Part shown: one piece after another, positions 45,300 to 56,600 of the stretch
How positions within the stretch are numbered: the stretch's first letter is position 1
Layout: every line of letters begins with the position of its first letter
Assembly: GCA_963693305.1 (NCBI GenBank)
Contig: OY855914.1
Span: 8,745,403 to 8,809,402 of the forward strand
DNA length: 64,000 nucleotides
Reading direction: 5' to 3'
DNA from: Meandrina meandrites
Lineage: Eukaryota > Cnidaria > Anthozoa > Scleractinia > Meandrinidae
Position numbers and translations under genes: made by a program
The notes under the pieces: model-generated
Database searches by the model: none
Seen by the model: the letters and a program-made list of their open reading frames with translations, nothing else
Told to the model about the DNA's origin: nothing

Positions 45300-47930
45300 G
45301 CCAAATGGGTGAAACCAGGTAATTAATATTTTACTCTTCTTTCACATATACTATATCTCAGTTTGTACTTATCACGCTTATAACAACGGCAGCATTAAAA
45401 AAAAATAAACTCACCATGTCCATTTGAAGTCTGGTTTTAATCCTCCATGTGGTTTTGTCTGCCTTGGTCTGTTCTCTGTATGATGAGAATGAATCTGCTC
45501 TTCTCTGGTCCTTAGGATAAAAGACAGTCTTTAAAGGTCAACATTTTTTAAACCATCTTTTATAAACATTATTTGTTGAAGTTTACACTGTAAAATGACT
45601 TTCAGGTCAAAGTGATTTCAAGCTGTAGTTTAATTTGAATTGTCCTTCATTCCAGTTTTATTACACTCCACAATAATCTTAGTTATAAAAATCAAGCTCT
45701 TAAAGTTCAGTTTAAACTTCTACATATATATGCATGTACAAACTGCTTTAAACTAAGCTTTGTTTCTAAATCCTTGAGACACATCATCTCGAAATTCAAG
45801 GCACATGAACTTGGAGAAATGAGGATCAAGTTTTGAGGATCGAGTCAAGACTGTCAACAAGTGGCCTAGCTAAATTTTAGCCTACATCCACATGTTGGGA
45901 ATTTAAACCGCCAGTACCAATGCCCTTGTGGCATGTTCTTGGATAAAGCAATTTTAATTAGTTTTAACACATTCCAGCAATGATATTTACCATACAAATA
46001 ACAAAGGAAGTGGACTGAAGTGTTTCACTTCTGACCAACTGTTTTAGCATGCAGTCCCACAACAACAACAAAAACAAAACATTTCACTTCTTTTGTTCTC
46101 ATATTTGTACATATTGTATAGCTCACAAGTTTATTTTGATAGCCAAAAATACTGTCAGATTACTGTTAGTTGACCAGACTTGCAACTTTTTTGACTTGTT
46201 GTGGACAAAATCGAACAAAAACGATGCCTTGACTGACAATTCTTGCAAGGTAGGGAGCGTGGTGGAAGAAATGCAGAAGAAAAATTATGTGATTACGTTC
46301 CTTTGACTTTCGACAACATTTTTTGATAAGTATTTTAAGTATTTTTATTTTAATTAAGGATCTCAATAGTTTTGTTTTTTCCTCCAAAATTGATAAATTA
46401 TTAAAACATGTGTAAAGCTTGTAGACAAACTGTATACATTAAGTTCATTTTTTCTTAAGCACAACTTTAGTTCACAAGAATCATTTCTTTAGAACATTAA
46501 AATTCTTTGAAGTACATAAACTCTGTTATTATTCATTCAAAATATTTCTCCATTTCTGATTGGCTTTCAATCCCTGACTAGTTCCAGCTAATATAACCAG
46601 CTAGCACCAACTAAATTTGAAAGACGTTTCTATTATTGGATGATTAGAAAAATTATTGGGCAATTGACGTCACGCAACAATGGCTTTTATGCCGAACAGC
46701 TTGAAAGTGCAAAAATGGCTGCAAGGTTTGAACATCATGATGAAAACATTTCCAAATAACTATTAGATAATAAAGATAGCAAAAACACAAAAAAATACTT
46801 CAAGGGAAGTCACTAGTCTCCTTCGCAGCTGTTGTTTGGGCTTGTCATGCACACTCCATCCCCCACCAATGGCTACTTAAACCAGAACCATATTCCTATC
46901 CATAGTTAGCCAATCACAGCTTTGCTCACAATCAAATTAGTTGTGTCTTGTCGTGACCCAAGCATCAACATCAACATCAAACTGATACCAGTTTGCCACC
47001 TTTTGAATTTGACGCACACTGGACATTGAACAAAACAAAGATTACCATAAAACACATCTGATTTAAAACCTTTTGTCCAAAACAGGAATCTAAGCTTAAG
47101 TAATTGTCACATTTTTGCTGATAAGTGTCAAACCAACTGGGGTCGAAATAAAAGGAAAGGAGTGTGGTTGTGGTTTAAGCAGCCGTTGGTGGGGGAGGAA
47201 GCTTTGCGTGACAAGCACAAACAATGGCTGCAAAGGAGACTAGGAAGTCACTTGATTTTAAAGCTTATCTTCAGGAGAGAAACATCTAAAAACCAACAAC
47301 AGTGAAGGAATTGGTCACTGTTTTGCGCGAAAATTCTACACCAAAGTGAGACACCATTTAAATGCATTTTGTGTTTTTAGAACTCTGGAAATATTTTGAA
47401 TAAATAATAGAACAATTATTGAACTCGGCTTTCATATGATATGAAGAATTATGCAGATCTCGGCTGCAGTTACTCCCAGATCTCGGAGGGTCTCCTCAAT
47501 CTGCATAATTCTTCGTAGCATCATCCAATACTGCTATTTATTAAGCTTGTACTCACCAATTTATAAGCTTTTATACACTTTTACACTGCAGGTTGGCGGC
47601 TTCCAGTAAATTCGTTCTTTTAAACTAAGTTGAGCTCCTCCAAACAGAACGCATCACTTGCTGTTCTCTCCGAGCTTAACGTGCCAGACGTTGAGAACTC
47701 ACCAAGATATCAAAACTGCTGTACTCCACAGGCAATAAATAGTTACACAACATTTTACAAAGTGTCCGCCATCTTTGTTTTTGTGCGCCTCGGCACCAGG
47801 ATTTCGCGCGGTCGCATCAGAAACTTCCTGGTATCGAGCAGGGGGGTAGCGGGGTGGGAGGGGAGGGAAGGGAAAGTGTGGCCTCTCACAAAGTTCTAAA
47901 AGATCTAAACCGCGCTGTCTCGGTTTTTGC
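45300..47930 (-). CDS. Possible small minus-strand gene, unknown product
   Basis: A first exon ends at 47703 (ATCTTG|GTGAGT). It carries a five-codon upstream frame (ATGGCGGAC...) and then ATG at 47753 encoding MLCNYLLPVEYSSFDIL, ending in phase 0. A second exon, 45510-45415, follows acceptor TCTTTTATCCTAAG. It encodes DQRRADSFSSYREQTK and RIKTRLQMDM, then donor GTGAGT, again phase 0. A possible third exon after GGCTTTGCAG near 45295 closes after about 11 codons. I recognise no family. The support is matching phase and good splice sites only. Confidence 0.3.
45520..46800. other. No recognised feature
   Basis: AT-rich and probably intronic if the 47.7-45.4 kb minus-strand gene is real. No domain or repeat ends were identified. 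Confidence 0.3.
46806..47252. mobile_element. ~430-bp MITE, 9-bp duplication GAAGTCACT
   Basis: GAAGTCACT occurs at 46806-46814 and 47244-47252. The ends AGTCTCCTTCGCAGC and GCTGCAAAGGAGACT are inverted, and the arms extend through CTTGTCATGCAC/GTGACAAGC and CCCCCACCAATGG/GTTGGTGGGGG. The arms are imperfect. The duplication size suggests a Mutator-like origin. It would lie in the intron of the possible gene on the minus strand. Confidence 0.75.
47436..47520. repeat. Short inverted repeat around AAGAATTATGCAGAT
   Basis: TATGAAGAATTATGCAGATC near 47440 is mirrored by ATCTGCATAATTCTTCGTA near 47500. The loop has two copies of CAGATCTCGG. It is probably a small MITE. Confidence 0.65.
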
Positions 47931-48427
47931 CACAACACAAATGCACCAGGAATCTGAAAAACGAGATCACTTGCTCGCCTTCATGAAACAGGCCTATACT
48001 GAATGAAAGTAGTTACGGACCAACTACACGCTGACAGATTGATATATAGATAAAAACTCAGAGGTCCGCAGTTACTTTTTAGTTTTATAACGTTATAATA
48101 TTCAGGTCTTATTCTCAAGTAGGTATCTTAGATTTTCGCCGATTATATACAGTCGACATTTCTTTTAATTTACTTACTGTTTTTCATCTTCATGAAGGTT
48201 CTTTTTCTCCTACAACTCTAAATATTTAACAAATAGATTCCATTTTGCTGTGCGTCTGTTCAGTTTTATAAAATCATCGAGAAATTGTGGCGCTGTGATT
48301 GGCCAGTTCGAGTTCATTATAGCTCCATAAAGCACGCTGCTTACGTCACGCGCGTGCTTTTTCGAGCTATAATGCACGCTGCTTACGTCACAAGTTTTAG
48401 CGCGCGCAATTTCTTTAACATTTTATA

Positions 48428-48618
48428 AAAGAAATAAAGAACTTGTCCTCGTGCATTGTTGAGTTATATAAGCACTTGGGAATTTTTAAGAACACTACGC
48501 CTCGGCTACGCCTACGGCTACGCCTCGTGCTTCTCTATGCACTTCTCTCGTGTTCTTAAAAATTCCCAAGTGCTTATATAACTCAACAATGCACTCAGAC
48601 GCGTTTTTTATTTCTTTA
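48428..48618. mobile_element. Foldback MITE, ~67-bp arms
   Basis: The arms share GCATTGTTGAGTTATATAAG and CACTTGGGAATTTTTAAGAA with their complements. The loop is rich in TACGCCTCGGC repeats. No target duplication was resolved. Confidence 0.75.
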
Positions 48619-48795
48619 ATAGATCACAGATGACGTCAAAATGTGATAAGAACAAAAAAGTGGACCACGAGCCGCTAGGTGGGATATTTCAAAATCAGTC
48701 ACTGTCTACTTCATTCAAGCTTGTTTAGCCCAGTTGTATGTCTCGAAAGGTATAGAGTATTTGGCAGATTGTTCCTCTTTGTAGCTTTATAATTA

Positions 48796-49234
48796 CCTTA
48801 TTATAGGAAATTATCGCTTCATGAAATTAACGCGAATTTGGAAAATTCGCGTTAATTTTTGTGAGCGTTAATTTCCGCGCTCTTAATTTAGTGGAGTGTT
48901 AATTTCCGAGCCCTTAATTAAGTGAAGCGTTAATTTGGATTTTTTTAGCATTGTTTTATCAGGGTGGAGATTCACCGGTATCATTGGCACGCTCAAAGTA
49001 GCGAGATTCGTTTGGAATTTTGATTTTTTAACTTGTTAACAGTGTGTTACAATAGATTTGTTCCTTTTGTCTGTACAAGTTCAGTTTCTTTGTGTGATCG
49101 CGTTAATTTCCTTTATTTTGAAATTTAAGCACCTCTTTCGCGTTAATTTCCTTTATTGGAAAGTAATTTTTCGCTCGCTTCGCGTTAATTTCCAATACCT
49201 AAATTAACACGAGCGTTAATTTCCTATAATAAGG
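48796..49234. mobile_element. MITE, ends CCTTATTATAGGAAATTA, with GTTAATTTCC sub-repeats
   Basis: The 12-bp CCTTATTATAGG at 48796 is mirrored by CCTATAATAAGG ending 49234. About ten copies of GCGTTAATTTCC or its complement fill the interior. It is noncoding. Confidence 0.75.
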
Positions 49235-49329
49235 AGCTGAACCTCTTCACACTCCGCGCGCCTTAATTTCGCTATTATCCAGTCTTCTTTCGCCCCTCTC
49301 TCCTCCGCAGAGGCTCCTTCAGTGGAGGG

Positions 49330-49609
49330 GGTGAAAAAAAAAACGAAAAATGAAAAATAGGGGTGGGGGGGGGGACGACGGGAAGGACGAAAAGGCGGGA
49401 GTGCGATAGGTGCGTCCGCACCCCGTCACGCGCCGAAAAGGTCCGCTTAATCTGAGAGGGAGTGTTAAAATGACTCTCAGAATGCAGGAAAAGTGGACTT
49501 AAACAACTTGATTTTTCAAAATTTCCCGGGTAAATGTACACCCGGATCCCCCCTAGACCCTCATGCATCCGGTGCTCGCACCGACCCAAGCCAAATCCTG
49601 CCTACGGCC
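49330..49609. mobile_element. Diverged relative of the CAGGCCCGTAGCCAGG MITE
   Basis: GTGCGTCCGCACCCCG near 49410 and CCTGCCTACGGCC at the right match the interior and end of the element at 22222-22833. The left terminus is not recognisable. Confidence 0.5.
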
Positions 49610-49612
49610 ATG

Positions 49613-49657
49613 AGATCGTCTTTGAGGCGTCGCCGCAGATCTTTTAAAATAGAACCC
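49613..49657 (+). repeat. 45-bp block also present at 11490-11534
   Basis: AGATCGTCTTTGAGGCGTCG and the following 25 bases match 11490-11534 with one mismatch. The flanks are unrelated. The block starts with AGATC and has GATCT inside, so it may be part of a hairpin. Confidence 0.75.
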
Positions 49658-50268
49658 TTCTTTCCTGGTTTGGGTATTTTAGAGACTATTCTCTGCCACA
49701 CAACGTGGAAAAGGTCTAATTTGACAAACACTTAATCTCCAAATATATTTTGCAATAATGTTCTCCATTGACAGCAGCTATCTATATAAATCGATTTCAC
49801 TTTGACACTGTTGCAGTCCAGTCTTCTCTTCAGGTTTTGAATCATGTTCTTTACTCTTTCAAACGAGGCACCTCATCAATCCACGCAAGAACTTGCCGTT
49901 TTTCATTTCAAACAGTGAAGAGTGAGTCATACTGCTTGACCCAAACTCCTTGAGCGGAGCCCAGGTGCCAATGTTCGCAGACACTTTAAATGCCTGATCA
50001 GCTGATATCCAAACACACGGTAGTTAAAACATACGTTAAGAGAACATGTGTTTTCTCTCGAAATACGAACGGAGAAAAGAGTTTGTTATCACTCTCCCCT
50101 CACTGGGGATGTCTTTTGTCATTGCATTAATTCCACTGTTGTGCCATTAGTGGTACTTTTTTTTTTTTTTTGCGGCCGTTTTTGTAACAGCCTTTTTAGT
50201 GGTACTACGGAGACCATAACTGTTTTGTGAAGCAAATAGGTCACAGTACATTTGCCCCAAAAAGGTGT

Positions 50269-50720
50269 TCAACATCTATGAATCTCAATCCTGCAGGAAT
50301 ATGGGATACTATATAGCGAAAAAGATCTCGCACAACGCCGTGTTAATGAAAAACAAGAAATGAGATCTCTATCAGTTTTCATCACCGTGTCAAGAATACC
50401 GGCGTCGTGAGCTAAAATCTTGTGGTCATTGCAGCAACGATAGACTCGAGTGACTAAGATAACTTGGGCTGTAAACAAAACAAACTCCTAGGCTGATCAT
50501 AGTACGTTTGCCAATCCTTTCACCTGACTGCCTGAAGTATACGAGGCTTGTCACAGGTAGGACAATCCAAGTTGATTTTAAGCTGGGTTAAGGGATCCCA
50601 GATGGCAATATCAGGAATGTCATGTAAACCATCTTGAGGTGTACCAAGGAAAGTCGCATGAACTCTGTATGGAACGTTTCGTGGATTTTTCATCCATGCT
50701 TCTAGTACGCGTCCGATAAA
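50269..50720 (-). pseudogene. Decayed two-part coding fragment with a CPxC motif
   Basis: Minus-strand 50720-50524 reads FIGRVLEAW, HATFLGTPQDGLHDIPDIAI, LDCPTCDK and LQAV before donor CAG|GTGAAA. An acceptor (TTTTGTTTACAG) then opens 50468-50269, which reads VILVTRVYRC and HKILAHDAGIL. The two parts have the look of one protein: a paired-Cys knuckle, then a segment ending in LAHD. But the phases do not join and an upstream stop is close. It resembles proteins spread by transposons in cnidarians. The assignment is tentative. Confidence 0.4.
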
Positions 50721-50889
50721 TTATTTTCTTTTATCCGATAATCTAACTAATGTTGAAATCTGGGACAAAAGAATTAATAAGAAAAGGGATACGGCTGTCT
50801 TCAATGAGAATACTGTGAATATGGTTTCATTCCTGATCATCATGACAGACTAAGGCAAGTGACATCGTTAATAGTGATTAAAACTGAAT

Positions 50890-51105
50890 CCGCCAGGACT
50901 TCAAGTATTTAGTGGACAAAATTATGTACCAAAATTATTTACACCTTATTGCAAGCTTTTGTGGTTACAGCTTCAAATATTTTATCAAAAGAAATCTTTT
51001 CTAACAACACTAAACATCGAATACAAATTTTGAAGCTCCATTGAATTCCACTTAATCGCTTATTTAAATGACGATTTTGCAAAATGGCTACACGTGAGAT
51101 TTTGT
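50890..51105. repeat. Dispersed direct repeat, copy 2 (first copy 32937-33150)
   Basis: Same order of shared motifs as the first copy (GGACAAAATTATG, TTATTGCAAGCTTTTGTG, GACGATTTTGCAAAAT). Confidence 0.7.
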
Positions 51106-51109
51106 CTTA

Positions 51110-51785
51110 CAGGGGCGTATCGGCCATATACACAGGTACGCAAGTGCGTACCTACAGATATCTAAAAAATATATATTTTTGGCGAAAAGCATCTTTTATA
51201 CTTAAATCGGCTGGTTTGACAGAGTTTTTCTCATTACGTTGTCGCAATTTTATGACATTTATGATTGAAAACGCTATTCAGTTCAATACGGAAAATCAAA
51301 AACCCGTCATCACTATGCAAATAACAAAATGAATTAAACAAAAACAAAATTAAATAGATCGAAATCTACCAGTCCGCGGCGTAAAACGCAATCATTTGAG
51401 TTTTGGACTTCAGAGTTCGCGGGCTACAAACGGGACGGGAAGAGAAGGGAAGTGTTTTGAGTTTTGAGAATGAGAAGCCTTAGACTTTAGTCGAGAACCT
51501 CGATTTCATAAGGCTTTTTCAACCTGCTGAATGCGGTTTTAGCGGTATTAAGAGTTTACCAACCTCTCCTCGCAGCACTACGAGTGTGGACAGGTTGTCC
51601 CCCCTGGCAGCTCTCCACATTGATAAGGAAATCGTGGGAAATAGCATTTCCGAGCCCCTAAAAATGAAAATTTTCTCGCCCCCCCCCCCCCCTCCCGCTA
51701 GAGGCTCGCGCTTTCGGCTCTCGCTTAAATTGGTCTTTTTTGCGTACTCCACGAAAAATGCACGCTACTATTATTACGCCCCTGC
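51110..51785. mobile_element. Possible hAT-like element, ends CAGGGGCGTA ... TACGCCCCTG
   Basis: CAGGGGCGTA at about 51110 is mirrored by TACGCCCCTG at about 51776-51785. Neither a 5-bp nor an 8-bp flanking duplication is obvious. A C run lies at about 51680. No transposase is recognised. Confidence 0.4.
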
Positions 51786-51789
51786 CTTC

Positions 51790-53000
51790 CCATGTCCAGT
51801 GCATTGCTGCATTCGCCTTCTCATTTCGATAAATCGCCGCAGTAACTGACAAGAGAACACGATCATTTTGTTGCGCCATATTCAGTCCAGTCGGTGCTCA
51901 CTGCGGTGTGTTCGTGTTTCCCGCCAATTTTGCTTAGTATATGTACCTAGTAACCGAGAGTGAATTCATAACTCATACCCTTACTCCAGTTCAACGAGAG
52001 CCCGCAATCATTGGAAATAGCGAATGAAAGAGACAATATCACGAGATGATTTCCTTTTACGTGTTTTATTTTAATTTTATTAGTTTTTTTTTCCACGTAA
52101 TCCCCAACTGAAAACTGTTTCATGTTCCCTTGTTGAAATTGGCCATGTTCCCTTGTTCCCCGAAACCCCTGGGAGACCCTCCGTACAAATGCGGATAGCT
52201 TTGTCCTATGGTAACAAAGTTTCATATCAGAGATTAAGGTGGCTCGACTGGGTTTTTTAGGGGCAACACCGCTCAAGTTTGAGAACTAACCACACTGTCA
52301 TTAACAATGCCATCGAAAAACTATCACCACAGCTGAATTAGGTAAAGATGAAAATTTGTTATGACCAGTGTTATTTTGACATCGGAGTTGTCATAGCAAC
52401 GTAATGACGTCATCATGTTTATCAATTTCGTTCGTATTGCTCGGCACCAGGAGGTTTTTTCGGAAATCGGTCAAGGGAGCATGTACCTCCTATACCTGCC
52501 TCAATGTTGGCAAAGTTTGAACAAATTCTGTGAGAGCGTTATCGAAATTTTTGGGGATGAAATTTCGAGGGTCATAAATACAGTAAAAAACATACTATTG
52601 AGATAATAGGGTAATATCTGAAGAACACGACGCGCTTTGGGAATGCAGTTTCATCTCATAGTAGTTTGATGCCATTTAAAATTGTGTATACAAAATTATG
52701 GGGATCGCCACGACCGATTGCGAAAAAAACAGATTTGATGAGCGTGCATTCAGGTGCTCTTGTTGCCACTTTTGTAAATAATTTGGTCTACACCTACAAA
52801 TGTGATAATTATTTGGAAACCGCTCGATGAATTTTTTTAAAAACTTGTCAATCTCGAGCTTTGTCATCAGTTTATATGGCCTGCAAGTTTCAAGGTCATT
52901 GAAAACATGTAAGACAATAAAATCGGGGCTTCAATGTACTACTTTTTTCTCCCAGATTTTGTGTTTACAAGTGAGTGTCCTCATTATTCACGGGCATTGT
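51790..53000. other. No recognised gene
   Basis: No supported exon. I looked here on the minus strand for the remainder of the OTU domain and did not find it. Confidence 0.3.
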
Positions 53001-53012
53001 ATTCAACTTTCA

Positions 53013-53278
53013 TTTTCACGTGCACAACTCAGCAAAAAATTCATTTGCATTAAACAGAACGCTCAATTGCTTTCTAAAAATGTTCGGGAAAAATGCTGAT
53101 ATGACTTGAAAACTGTAATAATATTTGTTACGCCATTAGACTGTAATACAGCAATGCCGAGGGTCTCTTTCTCCAGGAAATGAAAAGCTATTTTTGTGTA
53201 GAACAACAGATCAGGAAAAAAGTCTAAACTCACTGATAAAATGCAAATGAATTTTTTGCTGAGTTGTGCACGTGAAAA
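53013..53278. repeat. Perfect 38-bp inverted repeat, 190-bp spacer
   Basis: TTTTCACGTGCACAACTCAG onward (53013-53050) is exactly mirrored at 53241-53278. It includes CACGTGCAC and AATTCATTTGCAT. Confidence 0.8.
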
Positions 53279-53698
53279 TGGTCATCAACTATCACCTCAT
53301 AGAAATCTCGAGCTCATAATCTAATTGTTAATTAGAAAGGTCACGTTATTTCGATACAAAATAGCGTGAAAAGGAATCACAGAGTCAATATGAAGATGAC
53401 AATAAACCTGTGTTTCAATGATTTTATCAGCCGTCGTTTTCCTTTTAGACTCTGGTCTGTCCGAACTTGTTGAAAACAAAGCCAGACATCGTATATGACA
53501 TTCTTGCTGACCGCTAAATAGGGGGTAAAAACAATAGAAGAACGCTCATTGGGACGGCAGAAAGGTTGCCGCGGCCGGTTAATAGAGATGGCCGCCCACA
53601 GCTGAAAGGGGTTTTATTTACAGTATTATACTGGCAATAGTTTCGGCACTTTAGTAACCGGCCTGTATCTACACTGCATTTACAAGCACCAGACTTAC

Positions 53699-56600
53699 CA
53701 TTTGTGGGTTTTTCCTGAGGTACTGGACTATGGATTGTCTTAACTCTTTGTGTGAGATTTTGATTCGTTTCACAAGGTCCAGTTGTTCTGATAATGCATA
53801 GAACATGCAATTGCCTGAACCTTGGTTCTCGGAAATCGTGAAGCCCTTGTGTGCTGCAATCTTCTTCAACTCCACTGATGGGTCAGTCTTACTGTTGAGC
53901 TTGCTTGCATTGTGTTGCATTTGCTGAAGTGTCTGGAACATTTGCTCAGGAAGATCTAAAAGAAGTTTACAAACTGTTATTCTTTCGTATTTTCTACGAC
54001 GAGGAGATGGAGTGGTAAGGAGTTATGGCACATAGAAAAAGAGAGGAAAACTCTTATAAGCTATCCAATTAGCTGCAGAATTAATGCATCCATTTTCATA
54101 TCCAGACAAGCTCATGCATAAAGGGTCTAAAGGAAATACAACAGCAATAGGGGGGGGGGGGGGGGAGACAGTGGTCTAAACAGCTCCCACTACCTGTAGC
54201 TTTTACACTTGATACCTGCCCCTTTCCTTAGATGCTCCTACCTCTTTGTGCTATTTTATTGCAAAATATTACAAAATGGTTCAAAATTTGTCTAAATGTC
54301 CCCTGGTTCCATCCTCGGAGACCCAGGGGCAGTTAGTTGGGGTAAAACGAAGTAAACCGGACAGAAATCTCCTGGTACCCGCCGCCACCTTAGGAATCCC
54401 GCTTCCCAATCTCTTTTCTTCTGCCACCTGAGATTACCTTTGCCAAACAATATTTAGTGACATATTACATGTAATAAAGAAGTTCTGGCCCAAGCAATAT
54501 TCATACAAATCAACAAAGCAAACAATCATATCAGGATAATGTTCTATTTAGTGTGTTACTATCAACCTGATATTTGTACTTGATTCTGCTGTCAAAGAAA
54601 TCTTAGTTTCTTTACGTCAAGACTTCTAATGTATTTTCTGGAGAAGCACTGCTATGTAAAATGTATTCATGCATGTATTTACCTGAGGTCAAGAGAGCCT
54701 CACTTCTCATCTGTTTGGTCACGGACTCTACAGAAGCTCTACACTGATCTGTAGTGATGAAAAAAAGGAATTAACAAGCTTCAATGGATTACAATCATTT
54801 TTACGAAATGGCATCAACAAGAGTAAAGGATATCATTCTATTTGTCTAAGCTTGAGCATTTAATACTGCAAATGTTAATATCAAACAATTATTACAAACT
54901 TGAAGTATTGTAGAATTCAACAAAAGCTAAAGTAATCCTTCTGGTCCTCTAGGGTAGCAGTTGTTACTATTTTTTGGCCTAAAGGCATTTTTTCTTTGGC
55001 TTCCTTTATTGTTGTCTTGCATGGTACCAAGCCAATCATGTGAGACCTTTCCAGAGCCTCTGCCTGACCCCAAACTTAAAAGCACTTAGGTACAAAATAG
55101 TTATGGGATTCTTGATCAGTTATAATTTGAAAATAAGTATTCGGCATATACACAGAGATTCAAAACCGTCGAGTCACACACAGGGCAGGGAATGGTTATT
55201 TTTGGAGCTTTCCGGTAATATAATGTTTCGGGGACTGGTCTCATCCTCTCCCTTCTTATTTGAAATATAAGCCCGTAGTTTATTTCCAGCAGGTTATGAA
55301 ATAAAATATTATAAAAATATAACAAGTGAAAGCGTTACCATGAACCAAATTCCACATCATTTTAACAAGGGATTCACATTGCTTCTCCCAGCTGTAGTTC
55401 TCTTCATAACATGTCCGCAGGCTTTGAATCTCTTGAAGTCGCTCCGCTCTGTCTCTCAGACGGACAGCTCTAATTGCCTCGGCCCACTCTTTAGGGTCAG
55501 CAGAATCCACCACAAATGGCTCGCCTAATGGTAAAATACGCAGTGCATCTCCAAAACCCGAGTTACCACTCACAAGAATGGGAAGACCAGCAGACAAGGC
55601 CTCCAGTGCAGTCAGTCCAAATCCCTCTGTCCTGGACGGCATGATGGCAAGATCAGCCTCACAAAACAACTTTTTCAATCTTTCTTTGCTTTGCACAAAC
55701 TTTCGGACATTCAACTGATCTTTAGAGATTCCACTCTTCAGCAAGTTGTCTGCAACTTCCTCCTGTTTCCCATCAGGTGCGCCCACAAAGATCAGACGAT
55801 AAGATCTGTCTTTCAGTTCAACTATTGCTTTAGCAGCGATGTCATATCCTTTGAGACTGAAGTCTTCAGGATCACCACGGCCAAAGGTCAACACCTTAAA
55901 CTTGTCACTCTCCATTGTTGCTTGTTTTACGTCTAAAAATTCACTGAATGTGCCTGGAGTCAACTGGATTATCTCTTGGTGTTTCTTGCAAGAGCGTAGG
56001 TAAGAAGAGTAGGCCTCCGTCAACTTCGGTCCAACTGCCACAACAAGATTTGCCATTTTACACAAGTCTACTTCAGTTCTATTCTTCTCTTCACCTTTGG
56101 AAATGGCTTTGGGATAGTCTTTGTGCATTCCAAGTTCTTCAGGTGCAGTGTGCACTACTTGCACCCACTTACAACTGTGTGACTCTCTAATGACTTGGGC
56201 TTGTTTACCAAGCTTCCCTCCGTGACCCAGCACAATGTCAATGGCAAGGTCTCTTGGAGGAAAGCTTAACCAGTCAAGGGGGTCATTGTAGCCTGGACGT
56301 CTCTCTGCTTCTCTAATGGCAACATTGTGACTTCTAGCAGCTCTCTTCTCTTCTTCAGAACAGGCAAACTGTGGGACTAGGAGAGTGACTTCTACTTGCT
56401 TATGTTTGGCCAACAATGTGGCAAGCTGTCTGTTTATGGTTGACAAGCCCCCCATTGATGAACTCCACTCACTAGCCAAGAGAGTTACTCTTAATGCTGT
56501 GTCAGACCTTCCTGGTCCACCTTGTGCTGGTATGCCTTGAGATGTGTCAATGACTGTGGAAGGAGACAAATCCTGCAAGAGAAGCATGACTACAATTAAT

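Noticed and set aside
49493..49735. 80-codon plus-strand frame
   Set aside because: It spans the diverged MITE end and the 45-bp repeat. No conserved domain is seen.
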